A stretch of DNA of 48,601 nt from Gammaproteobacteria bacterium (lineage in GTDB: Bacteria > Pseudomonadota > Gammaproteobacteria > Pseudomonadales > Pseudohongiellaceae). A model generated the notes under the pieces. It was not told where the DNA came from, ran no database searches, and saw only the letters and a program-made list of their open reading frames with translations. Numbering within the stretch: the stretch's first letter is position 1; every line of letters starts with the position of its first letter. This document shows positions 28,998-39,832 of this stretch, one piece after another. A program made the position numbers and the translations under genes. The DNA lies in assembly GCA_026710425.1 (NCBI GenBank), contig JAPORB010000011.1, positions 1 through 48,601 on the forward strand, in the 5' to 3' direction.

Positions 28998-31817
28998 ATG
29001 TTATCAATACCGTCCGCTACTCATTACACTTCGCCTAATAGCTGGATAAAGCTGTGCCAGACCACAACATTGGCACTGACTATGCTGGCCAGCTTCATCC
29101 TACCGGGAGCCGCAATCGCCCAGCAGGATGCCGAGCCGCAAATAGAGTCCATTGTGATCACCGGGTCGCGTATTGCTCGAGATGGATATGACTCGCCTAC
29201 ACCAATCTCAGTGTTGGGTGAGGATGAGTTGGATGCAGAAGCTCCGGGCAGTGTGGCAGAATTTGCGATGACCCTGCCCTCAATCCAAGGCAGCACCACG
29301 GCATCTACTTCCTCCGGCTCGCTCAGTTCAGGCAATGCAGGGATAGCTTCGATCAATTTGCGTGGGATGGGTACAGCCAGAACCTTAGTTCTGTTTGATG
29401 GACAGCGATCTGTGGTTTCCTCCGCCATTGGTCTGGTGGACACCAATACTTTCCCGCAGTCTCTGATAGAACGGATTGAAGTGGTATCCGGTGGGGCCTC
29501 ATCCGCCTATGGATCAGATGCTATAGCCGGGGTGGTAAATTTCATTCTGGATCGGGATTACACTGGTTTCAAAACCACCATTGAAACTGCCGAGGCAAGC
29601 AAATATAACGCTGGTGATCAGCGGATTGAGATTACAGCCGGTACAGCTTTTGGCGGCGACCGGGGTCACTTGTTGCTGAGTGCAGAATTTTTTGATCGTG
29701 AAGGGGTTCACTATACGGCCCCGGATTGGGCGCAAAGGGGTCATTTTGGTATCCCCAATCCGGACAGATCACCCGGTGCACCGCATTTTCTGGTTGCCGA
29801 CAATATAGGCATTTCCAGCTACACACCAGGTGGGCTGATTGTATCAGGACCGTTACGCGGCACTTACTTCGGTGAAGGCGGTTCAGTGAACCAGTTAAAT
29901 TATGGTGAAATAGGTGGTCAGTGGATGGTCGGTGGCGATTGGCAGTACACCACATCTGCCGCTCTGGGCACGAATTCTCTGCAGGCGGAAGACGACCGGC
30001 GCAGTTTTTTTGGGCGCAGCAGTTGGGAGTTTACAGATGATCTGGAAGTCTTTGCCCAAGTCTCCTATGCAAGCTATGAGGGCTACAGTTATTACATACG
30101 TCCTACTGACCGGAATCGCACAATCCAGATTGATAATGCATTCTTGCCCGCAGGAGTAGTAGATGCATTGAATGCGGCAGGAGAAACCTCCTTCCGGCTA
30201 AGCACCAATAATGCTGATTTTCCGGCATCAGGAACCAATAATTTTCGCGAAACCACGCGGATAGTATTCGGAGCCGATGGCAGTTTTCAGGCTGGTGGCT
30301 ACGGCATAGACTGGAATGGATACTATCAAATTGGCATTACCGACACTGATGAACATCAGAATCCAACTTTTGCTTTTGGCCCGCTGGGCAGGGCAACAGA
30401 TGCTGTGCGTCACCCCGACACAGGTGAAATCGTCTGCCGCTCCACGATTTCTGACCCTGGTAATGGCTGTGTTCCGCTCAATCGCTTTGGGGTTGGCGTA
30501 GCCAGTTCTGAAGCACTGAATTACGTCATGGGAAGACCCAGACGTGAGCAGGAATTGCAGCAGGATGTGGCGGCTATCAACTTTGTTGTCAATGACATCG
30601 AAGGTTGGGCCGGCCCCATTGGACTGGCCTTCGGAGGTGAATGGCGGGAAGAATCCATTGATGGATTTGTTGACCCCAAATACAACAGTGGCTGGAAGTA
30701 CGGAAACTATCGTGTAACCACCGGTAACTATGATGTGGCTGAAGTTTATGTGGAGACTGTGGTGCCGGTATTTCGGGGGTTTGAATTTAATGGTGCAGTA
30801 CGCTACACGGATTACAGCACCTCCGGTGATGTAAATACTTGGAAGGCGGGATTCACCTACTCGCCGATAGACGATATCACTCTGCGGGTAACCAGCTCAC
30901 ATGATATCCGTGCGCCAAACCTGTCCGAATTATTTGATGCTGGCCGCGCCCGTACCAATGCAGTATCAATTGATGGTCAGTCTGTTGATTTCATCCAGAA
31001 TCTGACCGGAACACCAACAGTCGGTCCTGAGGAAGCGGATGCTTTGGGGATTGGGTTAGTATTACAGCCACGCTTTCTGGAAGGGTTCTCTGCTTCCCTT
31101 GACTACTATGATATAGACCTTGACGGCGTCATTGGGTTTATTCCTGCACAAGATGTGGCGGATGCCTGCTTGGTCTTCAACGTTCAACGATACTGTGACA
31201 ACCTGCGTTATGATGCAGATGGTGTGTTGCAGTTCATTGACCTTGAGTACGAAAATCTGACCAAATATTTGGCAGAAGGGTTTGACATCGAACTGGGCTA
31301 TACCCGTGACATCGGGCCGGGTTCCATGCGCCTGCGCTTCATGACCACGCATTACATTGAGAACACCACGGATGACGGTGTTACTCAGCGTAATCGGGCC
31401 GGTGAAAACACATCAAATACTCCAGACTGGGTGTACCGCGGCACTGCCCGTTATGACTGGGATACCTGGACGGTAAATCTGACTTTACGAGGACACAGCG
31501 ATGGCCTGATTGATAACCGCTTTATCGAATGTGCTTCCAACTGTCCACAATTTTCAGCACCCAACTTCACCATCAATGATAATGATGTCGACGGTGAATT
31601 TTTCCTTGATGCCTACCTGTCTAGAGATATCAGTTTTGCTGGTGGTGAGGGTGAGTTATTCTTATCAGTTAAAAACCTCTTAGACACTGATCCACAGCTC
31701 TATGCACTGCCCCTGTTCCAAGGATCAGAGAACCGCCCGGCTTATTTGCCTGCCAGCAGGACTTTGATGGATGTCATGGGTCGTAACTTTAGATTGGGAT
31801 TTCGATTTGAACTTTAA
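28998..31817 (+). CDS. TonB-dependent outer-membrane receptor
   Basis: The 939-residue precursor has a signal peptide ending near AIAQQ, then a TonB-box-like segment (ESIVITGSRI) and a plug domain with LRGMGTARTLVLFDGQR and IERIEVVSGGASSAYGSDAI. A long beta-barrel follows, with alternating strands to a C-terminal GRNFRLGFRFEL. The family imports siderophores, vitamin B12, sugars or peptides with TonB energy. The plug type is that common in marine and sphingomonad-like bacteria for carbohydrate or other organic substrates. Nothing nearby fixes the substrate; the adjacent hydrolases suggest peptides or amides. Confidence 0.93.
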   Translation: MLSIPSATHYTSPNSWIKLCQTTTLALTMLASFILPGAAIAQQDAEPQIESIVITGSRIARDGYDSPTPISVLGEDELDAEAPGSVAEFAMTLPSIQGSTTASTSSGSLSSGNAGIASINLRGMGTARTLVLFDGQRSVVSSAIGLVDTNTFPQSLIERIEVVSGGASSAYGSDAIAGVVNFILDRDYTGFKTTIETAEASKYNAGDQRIEITAGTAFGGDRGHLLLSAEFFDREGVHYTAPDWAQRGHFGIPNPDRSPGAPHFLVADNIGISSYTPGGLIVSGPLRGTYFGEGGSVNQLNYGEIGGQWMVGGDWQYTTSAALGTNSLQAEDDRRSFFGRSSWEFTDDLEVFAQVSYASYEGYSYYIRPTDRNRTIQIDNAFLPAGVVDALNAAGETSFRLSTNNADFPASGTNNFRETTRIVFGADGSFQAGGYGIDWNGYYQIGITDTDEHQNPTFAFGPLGRATDAVRHPDTGEIVCRSTISDPGNGCVPLNRFGVGVASSEALNYVMGRPRREQELQQDVAAINFVVNDIEGWAGPIGLAFGGEWREESIDGFVDPKYNSGWKYGNYRVTTGNYDVAEVYVETVVPVFRGFEFNGAVRYTDYSTSGDVNTWKAGFTYSPIDDITLRVTSSHDIRAPNLSELFDAGRARTNAVSIDGQSVDFIQNLTGTPTVGPEEADALGIGLVLQPRFLEGFSASLDYYDIDLDGVIGFIPAQDVADACLVFNVQRYCDNLRYDADGVLQFIDLEYENLTKYLAEGFDIELGYTRDIGPGSMRLRFMTTHYIENTTDDGVTQRNRAGENTSNTPDWVYRGTARYDWDTWTVNLTLRGHSDGLIDNRFIECASNCPQFSAPNFTINDNDVDGEFFLDAYLSRDISFAGGEGELFLSVKNLLDTDPQLYALPLFQGSENRPAYLPASRTLMDVMGRNFRLGFRFEL

Positions 31818-32430
31818 TTTAGACTTGTAATTGAAGTCTTGCGGGAAGTAGCAGTTTTGCCATAAAAAACTGACAGAATGTTCATTGACCAGTAATTGAT
31901 TATATTCAGGAGATTAACTTGGTGTAGATCTAACAATAGCTTTGAGACTTTGAAAGAGTTATTTGATTTGCTGTGGTAGTTCGAGTGAATAACCCAGTAC
32001 AACTTTACCAGGATTATAACCAAGGCAATGTAGTTATTTGAATCACGAATCAAACGCAACTGAACTTGGATAGCCTCACCCGAAATCGGATTAGATTATG
32101 ATTTCATTATCCCGAAAAGGTAGCATGGTAACTCGGTAAGTTATGGTACAGAATTAGGCGTGAAATTCTATGGTGCAAACTTAAGATGATTTTGGCCTCC
32201 AATGTTTTGGTAAACTCCACCATCTAAAGTTGGGTTAAGCTTGAAGGTGCTGGAAATAATACTAATCAAACCTACTGCGCAATTTCTGTTTTAAAGTCAG
32301 GGATTGAAATATGAATGAATTTATATGAAGCTTCGGGAAGTAGATTATCAGTAATCCATCAAATAAGAATGGAAAGACTTGGCATAGCCTCGAAGTTCAA
32401 TTATTACTTTCAAAATTATGAGGGGCAGGC
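31818..32430. other. Gene-free AT-rich stretch before the restriction locus
   Basis: No credible gene is found. A minus-strand frame at 31814-32059 lacks motif and ribosome binding site. The sequence is AT-rich compared with the ribosomal region, as often seen at insertion points of foreign DNA. No terminal repeats could be recognised by eye. Confidence 0.5.
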
Positions 32431-33413
32431 ATGTCTGCGAATTTAATTAGCTCACTGGAATTATGCGCAGGTGGCGGTGGTCAAGCACTTGGTCTTGAGT
32501 AGGCTGGATTCAGTCATATTGCTCTTGTCGAGATTGAGAAAAACTATTGTGACACTCTCAGGCTCAACCGGCCCGATTGGAAAGTCTTCACAAAGGATTT
32601 ACAAAATTTTGCTGAGAACGAAGCAACGTCTTTCAAAGGCATCGAGTTGCTGGCAGGTGGTCTTCCTTGTCCACCTTTCTCAATCGCCGGAAAGCAACTT
32701 GGCCATCGCGATGAACGAAATCTCTTTCCTGTGGCTCTTGATATTGTAGATATAACACGGCCAAGTGCGGTTATGTTCGAAAACGTCAGAGGAATTCTTG
32801 GAGCTGCATTCGAGGATTACCGCCAACAAATAAAGGCACGATTAAAGAAATTGGGCTACGTGGCGGAGTGGCAACTTTTAAATGCTTCTGACTTTAGTGT
32901 GCCCCAGCTACGACCGCGTGTAGTTATCGCTGCCGTGCGCAAGGGTATAGCGCATCACTTCAAATGGCCTACTGGTAATAGATTTCCACCCCCGACTGTA
33001 GGTGAGACTCTGTACGATCTAATCAGACAGCGCGGTTGGAAGGGAGCGCAGGCATGGAAAAAAGGTGCCGGCGAAATCGCTCCAACTATTGTCGGTGGCT
33101 CACTAAAGCATGGCGGTCCTGATCTAGGACCAACCCGCTCTAGACGGGCCTGGGCAACCCTCGGAGTGGATGGTTTAGGAATTGCAGATGAACCACCCGA
33201 ACCTAACTTTGTTGGTATGCCACGCCTAACCGTACCAATGGTTGCTCGTCTGCAGGGTTTCCCTGACGATTGGAAATTCTCCGGACGCAAAACTGTAGCG
33301 TATCGACAGTTGGTAATGCATTTCCTCCCCCAGTCGCGAGATCTGTTGCCGAGCAGATTTATCAATGTCTGTCCATCAGTCATTCGGTAAGAGTGAAGAA
33401 TTTTGCAAAATGA
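32431..33413 (+). pseudogene. Cytosine-C5 DNA methyltransferase, NgoMIV-type partner (disrupted)
   Basis: The frame starts at ATG 32431 after GAGGGG, and has motif I (ELCAGGGGQALGLE) broken by a TAG at 32500-32502 just before AGF. Motif IV (GGLPCPPFS, with the catalytic Cys), motif VI (FENVRG) and motif VIII (QLRPRVV) are intact. At 33309-33312 one base is missing: the reading continues in another frame as GNAFPPPVARSVAEQIY, the normal motif X end, closing with TGA at 33411-33413. The family usually has Gln before AGF, so the TAG looks like CAG to TAG. With a stop and a frameshift, no active methyltransferase is expected. Confidence 0.88.
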
Positions 33414-34178
33414 GTGACGAAGCATTTCTCTCCAAAGCTCGACGTAAATTCATGCCGATTTACTTTGTTCTCTACTCCGTACCGATATTAATGGCATTCC
33501 AAGTAACTCTGATAAGCACAGCAACCAAAGTGTCGAAATAGCGGTTGGTATTTTGAATCATCTTGGGGCTGAAGATAATTCTATTGATAGCCGAATGGTC
33601 GGTCAGAAGGCGGGTAGTAAGTTCGAGAAAGTTTGCAAGGAATATCTTGAGCATACATTTCCACATCTCCATCTAATTCGACCAGGGGAATGGGTTGTCA
33701 GCAAAGGAATTGGAAGTGACTACCTCATCAAACCTGATGTTGTAGTTATTCGTCGACCTGTGAAAGACCAAATAATCAATGCTCAAGAGGTTCTGTCGAT
33801 GAATTAAACGCACGCTATACGCCATTAAGGTATTTAAACAGTGTGCACCCTATTGTTCATGCCAGCGTGTCGTGTAAGTGGACCCTGCGTAGTGACCGGG
33901 CACAGAACGCTAGGTCTGAGACACTGAATCTTATCCGGAATCGCAAAGGTCGACTCCCTCATATCGTTGTCGTGACAGGTGAGCCTACACCAGGTCGGAT
34001 CGCTTCAATTGCTCTTGGTACCGGGGATATTGACTGCGTATATCACTTCGCCCTACCTGAACTTTTGCAAACCACCAAAGAGCTTAATTTTACCGATGCC
34101 ATGGAACTACTGGAGATCATGATTGAGGGTAAAAGACTACGCGATGTCTCCGATCTACCTTTTGATCTTGCAGTTTAA
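33410..34178 (+). pseudogene. NgoMIV-like type II restriction endonuclease (disrupted)
   Basis: The start ATG overlaps the methyltransferase stop. Three fragments in three frames together follow NgoMIV: MSDEAFLSKARRKF (33410 on), HADLLCSLLRTDINGIPSNS to HLIRPGEW (33451 to about 33790), then SVDELNARY to SCKWTLRSDRAQNARSE and a C-terminus ending DLPFDLAV at 34178. The catalytic-type residues Asp in PDVVV, Lys in SCKW and Glu in ARSE are still there. Each break equals loss of one base. About 40 residues between GEW and GSDY are also missing compared with NgoMIV as I remember it. NgoMIV cuts GCCGGC. The enzyme cannot be made. Confidence 0.88.
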
Positions 34179-34569
34179 GAGTCTATTGAGATTGCCCATC
34201 CTCTAAAGGGTAGCCAATCTTGCTTTGCTAACCTCATCAAATAATATCTTGCCGCTTAACAATTGTTCACCAACTAAATCAGCCAGTCCTGTTAGCAACG
34301 TTCATACATAATTGAAGGGAAACCTGAGAGTCTGGATTAGAACCACGAATACTTTGCAGTTAAATTGTTCATATCAAAACTACAGGTCTGGTTATATAAC
34401 AAGTCCATTGAACAGTTGGTTTGGACCAGAAATGTGATGTTGTTTTCTTGAGAATTAATCAAATCTGAAAATGAATTTATACACCAATCTTCACTCTTTA
34501 GTTGAAGAGTAGACCTGCCTGGCGCAGTAGAAAAGTATGTAGGCTTCTTCCTTCCGGTAAAGGATTAAA
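34179..34569. other. Intergenic stretch after the restriction locus
   Basis: About 390 bases without a recognisable gene. An imperfect hairpin lies around 34189-34219 (GATTG ... CAATC) just after the endonuclease remnant and might be its old terminator, but it has no T-run. Convergent transcription from the dehydrogenase locus ends here. Confidence 0.45.
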
Positions 34570-36596
34570 TTAGTGTCCACCGTCTACGGGTGCTGCCGTG
34601 GGCAGTGCCACGGCAGTGAGCTTGGGTCCAGTTTGCAAAATAATGTACTGATGCCCGTTATGCACCCAAGTGCTCATTCCGTATCGACTACGATCGGGCA
34701 CTTCTACTGATGATTCGGTTTCACCGGTTGCCTTGTCCACGGCATAAAGCATGGGTGTGCCATCCGTTTCTGTGTCAGAGTAAATTAGCATATTCGGTGT
34801 AATGGTCATCGGCACTAATGCACCAGTGCCGGTATTTCCCACTTCCAGATTGTTCTCGTCAATGACATGTTGAACCCGTGCCGGTGTCTTGCCGGTTGGG
34901 ATCATCCATTCATGCTCGCCGCTATTCATGTTTATCGCTGTGATGCGGCTGTAGGGGGGCTTAAAGTAGGGAATCTGTGCTGGATGGCGAGGTGCTCCAG
35001 CCCCGGGGCCGCTGGCATATTGGGCAAATGTTGTTCCGGTCGGCAGCTCGTATTGCAGATCGGCTTCCTCGCCGGGGACCAACTGAATCGGGCTGCAGGC
35101 TGAACGCGAGGAGACATAAAGTATGCCGGTAGCAGGGTCGGCTACTGCTGGTGCCGTGATGTTGGCTCCACCGCCTCCCCCCGGGCAGAACATAGCGGCT
35201 CGTTTGCCGGATTCGTGGCCGCGTTGTATGGGAGGCAGAAACAATGGCCCCATCATATAATCAGCCAAGCCGTCTATCGCTTGCTGGTGTAACTCTGGAG
35301 TCCAGTCCACCAGGTCGTCTGCCGAAATACCCTGGATATCAAAAGGTGCCGGTCTGGTGGGGAAAGGTTGCGTAGGCGATAACTTTTCACCGGGTACTGT
35401 GGATTGTGGTACTGGTCGTTCTTCAATGGGCCAGATGGGCTCGCCAGTCAGGCGGTTGAAGGCATAGACAAAGCTCTGCTTGGTCACCTGCATAACGGCA
35501 GGAACCTCACCCCGGTCGGGCATAGTTAAATCCAACAGGATGGGTGCCATGGGGTTGTCGTAGTTCCAGATGTCGTGATGCACCATCTGGAAATGCCAAG
35601 CGCGCTCACCAGTTGAGGCATGCAGGGCAATCAGACTGGTGCCGAATAGGTTGTCACCCGGTCGAAAACCTCCATAGTAGTCAATAGTGGCACCATTAGT
35701 CGGAATATAAACCAGACCGGCATCCAAATCGGCAGAAATCGGAGCCCATCTGGCGAGGACACATCACCGGTCCATTTCCATGCATCGTTCTCCCAGGTTT
35801 CATGACCATATTCGCCAGGGCGTGGAATCACATTAAATTTCCATTTGAAGTCTCCAGTCCTTTTGTCATAGGCAAGGATGTCCCCTGGAATGTTTTCAAT
35901 CCGAGATTGGTTATAACCCTGTTCTGCCGAGTTGCCCACGACAACTGTATCGTTGACGACTATGGGTGGTGAGGAGGAAGTAATGTAACCAACTTCAAGT
36001 GGAATTCCTGCATCGGGATCATAGGGATGTTCCAGATCAGCCAGCAGATCGACCACCCCGGATTGGGGAAACCCCTCCACAGGCACGGGGTCGCCGAAAT
36101 CGGCTAACGGTGTGCCAGTCTTGGCATCAAGGGCTACTAGAAAGAAGCCGGGGGTAACAATGTAGACCACACCTCGGCCGTTGACCTCAGCGTAGGCAAC
36201 ACCCTTACCGTAATCGGCGCGCATGGAGTATTCCCAACGACCGGTATTCGGCAATCTATAGCTCCAATGGGTTTCTCCGGTGCCTGGATCGATGGCCACT
36301 ACATGCCGCCTTGCTCCAGCGACGGTGTAGAGCATGCCATTGATATAGCTTGGTGTGGCCCGTCCACTGCTGGCTCCCATGCTTGCCCCGTCCCATTCCC
36401 ATACCACTTCCAGGTCCTGGAAATTGTCGAAGGTAATCTCACTAGCCTCTGAGTAACGGGTATTTCCAAGGTCATTACCCAAGCTGAACCATTCAATGGA
36501 GTCCTGTGCCAGTAAGCTGCATTGGGTGCAGGTGAATACGAGGATAGCAAACGTGATGCTGTTGAAATTCTGCTGGGCGGTTTTTCTTGTTGTCAT
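34570..36596 (-). pseudogene. PQQ-dependent dehydrogenase with a frameshift
   Basis: Two overlapping minus-strand frames cover one quinoprotein of about 675 residues. The 5' part (36596-35750) has a signal peptide ([18 protein letters not shown]), then [20 protein letters not shown] and propeller repeats such as [15 protein letters not shown]. After WTGDVSS the frame changes near 35745-35760; the next frame reads [20 protein letters not shown] and runs to 34570. The shift equals loss of one base. Such enzymes oxidise alcohols or sugars in the periplasm with pyrroloquinoline quinone. Everything else looks intact, so this is either a young pseudogene or a sequence error. Confidence 0.85.
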
Positions 36597-36791
36597 TATA
36601 TGCCTCGTTGAGATTCAGTTAATCAATTGTAGGATTCCGCATTCAAAGTGCCAATCCGGGTTGTGCTTTTGCAATGCCTGCGGAGGCTTTTTAGCTTGCA
36701 GACGACCTGGATTTTAGAGGCTAACTGATGATGCCAGCATTGTCCATGCTCATATTGGCCTAGGTCCCTTTGATGATGCTTAAGGTATGAT

Positions 36792-37709
36792 CTATTCAGT
36801 CTGGAGATTGGGCATCTGAAAATTAATAAGCGCAAGTTCTTGCGACAAATCCTGCTGCTGCGATGAGGTCAGGGAGACCAGTGGCGGGCGTGTGCGGGAC
36901 CAGGATGGTTCATCAGAGTACAGGGCAGTTACGGTCTTCAGGGCAGAAATCATCGGGAAGTGCTGAAATAGATCTCTTATGGTATCGAGCTGATTCTGTT
37001 GCAGTTTTGCATCGGCAGACTGCCAGTTTTTAAACAGTCGGACAATAGCCGCAGGGTTGACATTGACTGTGGCAGATATGCACCCAGCACCACCAGCCTG
37101 CATGTTACGCAGCAAGAATGATTCGGAACCACAGAATACACGAAAATCATTGATACCCAATGCATTGAGTTGCCGGGTATGGTTCCAATCACCGGAACTG
37201 TCCTTGATACCCGCAATCTGATCAGGGTAGGTTGTGCACAGTCTCTCGATCAGCGACAAACTGATTTCTACTTGGGCAATAGGGGGAATATGGTAGAGAT
37301 AGATTCGCAAATTCGCATCCCCTACGCGCTGGATTACTTCACTGAAGAATCCGTATAACCCGTCATTACCTACGTCCTTGTAATAAAATGGCGGCAGCAT
37401 CAGGACGCCGCCACAATTAAGTTCAGTGGCATGGCATGTCAGTTCCACCGCATCACTAAGAGCACAGCTGCCTGTTCCCGGCATAAGCAGCGAGGGGCAG
37501 ATGTCGGCTTCAATGAGTTTGTCCAGTAGCATTCTTTTTTCAGAAACGCTCAGGGAGTTGGCTTCACTGTTAGTACCGAATATTGCCAGACCTACTTCCT
37601 GTGACAACAGCCACTGGCAGTGTCGAACCAGCAAGTGTGAGTCAGGTGAAAGGTCTGCACTGAAAGGTGTAATTACTGGGGCAAAAACACCAGCAAGTCG
37701 TTGAGGCAT
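36792..37709 (-). CDS. DapA-family aldolase/lyase
   Basis: The 305-residue TIM-barrel protein has the pattern GVFAPVITPF at the N-terminus, GTNSEANSLS in place of the usual GTTGEGPTL loop, the catalytic Tyr in IYLYHIPP and the Schiff-base Lys in AGIKDSSGDW. The family includes dihydrodipicolinate synthase, N-acetylneuraminate lyase and keto-deoxy sugar-acid aldolases. The altered loop and the presence of NIPP-like HIPP argue against lysine synthesis and suggest a sugar-acid or hydroxy-acid lyase. AAAGGA precedes the ATG. Confidence 0.88.
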   Translation of the reverse strand: MPQRLAGVFAPVITPFSADLSPDSHLLVRHCQWLLSQEVGLAIFGTNSEANSLSVSEKRMLLDKLIEADICPSLLMPGTGSCALSDAVELTCHATELNCGGVLMLPPFYYKDVGNDGLYGFFSEVIQRVGDANLRIYLYHIPPIAQVEISLSLIERLCTTYPDQIAGIKDSSGDWNHTRQLNALGINDFRVFCGSESFLLRNMQAGGAGCISATVNVNPAAIVRLFKNWQSADAKLQQNQLDTIRDLFQHFPMISALKTVTALYSDEPSWSRTRPPLVSLTSSQQQDLSQELALINFQMPNLQTE

Positions 37710-38488
37710 CAGGACTGGTTCCTTTGTCTACTCAGACACACTATAAATGTCGAGCAAGATGTTATGCACCCCGCCTTCTTTGATCAAGACGAATGTCAGC
37801 AGTCCAAGTGTTACTGGTGACAAAGCAGTTGGTGCCCGCTTGTGAAGAATTGGTGGCGATCCTAAATGCATGCACAAGTTGACTGTCAAAAAATCAAGCT
37901 AAACTTCCAGCAATTTCCGCTAAAGGGTCGTCAGTGGGTTTGTGCCTATGATTTGAGGATAATCTCAGCCAGAATGATGTCTGCCCCTGATATTTCATGG
38001 TTTTTACTCGTCAGAATATGTTTTCTTCAGCTAATTTTCCACCCAATATGACATATAGACACGGGTAATCCCTCCTCAAACTGACGGACGTTCCACTACC
38101 AGCTTTTTGCTGACGGATCCGGGTATCACACCATCAGCCATGACTTGTCATTATGAACTATTTATCCCAGCTACGCTTGGAACTTGTGCTTCAATGCTTA
38201 GGCGATACTGCCGTACAGTATTCCCCAGTCGGGCAATAGGCACTCATCAAACCGGATCCGACCTTGTGCCAGAAATAACGGGGCCATTCCGCCTTTTGCT
38301 GCGCTTGCTGGAATAGTTGACAGCACAAGCCTTAAACCTGATCAATCAGGAAGGCCAGCATCATCAGGTTAGAGAAACCCAACCAACACCCTGTTCCCAG
38401 GATACTTAAGACGGGCTGGGAGCCCAAAAAAAACAAACTCTTCGAACCATGCTCCGTAGAGGTCGAAAAAAGATGCCGGGTTGACTGT
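37710..38488. other. Long intergenic stretch between DapA-like gene and zigA
   Basis: About 780 bases with no supported gene on either strand. Several 60-70-codon frames exist but lack initiation signals and recognisable motifs. A small hairpin (GGGCT/AGCCC at about 38413-38425) is followed by A residues on the plus strand and so is not a terminator in either direction. Possibly degraded coding sequence. Confidence 0.5.
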
Positions 38489-39736
38489 TTATTGCTGGTC
38501 AATACGAAGTGGCGGAAAAGGATTTGGCAATTCCGCCCAAGCCTTGCTGTCGGCAGAGGCGAGTGTTTTATCAAGCAGGCACGCATCAAGTCGAACTCGC
38601 ATCGCTGCCTCCGGCATTTTCTGGCCAATAAATACCAGCTGCTGTAAGCGATCGCCAAATCTTGGGTGCCACTCCAGCCGTTGGTCAGGTCGCTGACCAT
38701 CGGGATGACCCCATTTCTCACGTGGCACCGCTGCCCACCACATGCCCGCAGGATCCACGTTGCTGATGCCACCGGCCTGTGCCCACTCATAGGCAACGCG
38801 ATGGTCGGCTGCGACCCAGAAAAAACCCTTGGAACGCAATACACAGCTCCAGAACTCGTCCTCATGCAGCAGGTGCCAAAGTTTCTCGGCATCAAAAGGG
38901 TGCTCAGTCTTGTAGATGAAACTTGAAATCCCGTACTCCTCGGTCTCCGGTGTGTGCTCGCCCTGAAGCTCTCTTATCCAGCCTGCCGAGCTGGCAGCCT
39001 TTTCATAGTCAAACAGGCCAGTATCAAGCACACTGTCAAGCGGAACCTGACCCCTAGTGGCCAGATGAATTTTTGCCCCTGGATTGAGTGCCTTGATGAT
39101 GGCTTCAACCTCTCGGACTTGCGAGTCAGATACAATATCAAGCTTGTTCAGCACAATGACATCGGCAAACTCAATCTGATCAATAAGTAGATCGGTTACT
39201 GTTCTGTTATCCTCTTCTCCCAAGGATTCCCCACGGTCTTGGAGTGCTTCGGCAGCGTTGTAATCCCGCAAGAAACTTGCTGCATCCACGACGGTCACCA
39301 TTGTGTCGAGGCGTGTTATCTGACTTAGGCTCACTCCATGTTCATCCTCAAAAGTGAAGGTTTGTGCTACGGGTATGGGTTCCGAGATCCCTGTGGATTC
39401 GATCAGCAGGTTGTCAAAGCGTTTTTCCTGTGCGAGGCGTGAGACCTCGGCCAGCAGGTCGTCCCGCAAGGTACAACAGATGCAGCCATTGGACATTTCC
39501 ACCAGTTTTTCTTCTGTACGAGATAGTTCAGCACCGCCACGCTCAACTAGTGCCGCATCAATATTTATTTCACTCATATCGTTCACGATGACAGCTACCC
39601 GTCGACCTTCACGATTGTTGAGTACTTGGTTAAGGAGCGTGGTTTTGCCGGCCCCAAGGAAACCTGACAGGACTGTAACCGGGAGGCGTGATGGTTTGGT
39701 GTTGGTTTGTTGTTCTGTAATCATAGCAGCTCTCAT
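38489..39736 (-). CDS. zigA: CobW/COG0523-family GTPase, ZigA-type metal chaperone
   Basis: The 415-residue protein has a GTP-binding P-loop ([12 protein letters not shown], about residues 24-35), the CxCC metal motif in [13 protein letters not shown], the guanine-binding NKLD and a CobW C-terminal domain with WAVP-like [11 protein letters not shown]. ZigA-type members deliver zinc to client proteins during zinc shortage. A Zur box lies 326 bases upstream, which agrees. The start at 39736 is the first ATG; a second one at 39724, preceded by GAGAG, may be the true start. Symbol is by subtype likeness. Confidence 0.88.
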   Translation of the reverse strand: MRAAMITEQQTNTKPSRLPVTVLSGFLGAGKTTLLNQVLNNREGRRVAVIVNDMSEINIDAALVERGGAELSRTEEKLVEMSNGCICCTLRDDLLAEVSRLAQEKRFDNLLIESTGISEPIPVAQTFTFEDEHGVSLSQITRLDTMVTVVDAASFLRDYNAAEALQDRGESLGEEDNRTVTDLLIDQIEFADVIVLNKLDIVSDSQVREVEAIIKALNPGAKIHLATRGQVPLDSVLDTGLFDYEKAASSAGWIRELQGEHTPETEEYGISSFIYKTEHPFDAEKLWHLLHEDEFWSCVLRSKGFFWVAADHRVAYEWAQAGGISNVDPAGMWWAAVPREKWGHPDGQRPDQRLEWHPRFGDRLQQLVFIGQKMPEAAMRVRLDACLLDKTLASADSKAWAELPNPFPPLRIDQQ

Positions 39737-39832
39737 CTAGTGTATTCAGGATGGATTATAGAATTTGGACAGTTACGAAGTCTGGCCTCGATACCTTTGC
39801 TGGTTTGCAAAATAGGCTGTCATTGCTACCCC

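Noticed and set aside
31814..32059. Minus-strand frame of 81 codons after the receptor gene
   Set aside because: AT-rich, no motif and no initiation signal.
38413..38433. Hairpin with A-run as a zigA terminator
   Set aside because: For the minus strand the T-run lies before the stem, not after it, so it is not an intrinsic terminator.
38332..38895. Minus-strand frame of 187 codons overlapping zigA
   Set aside because: It runs in another frame through the well-conserved CobW C-terminus, and the part beyond zigA has no motif.
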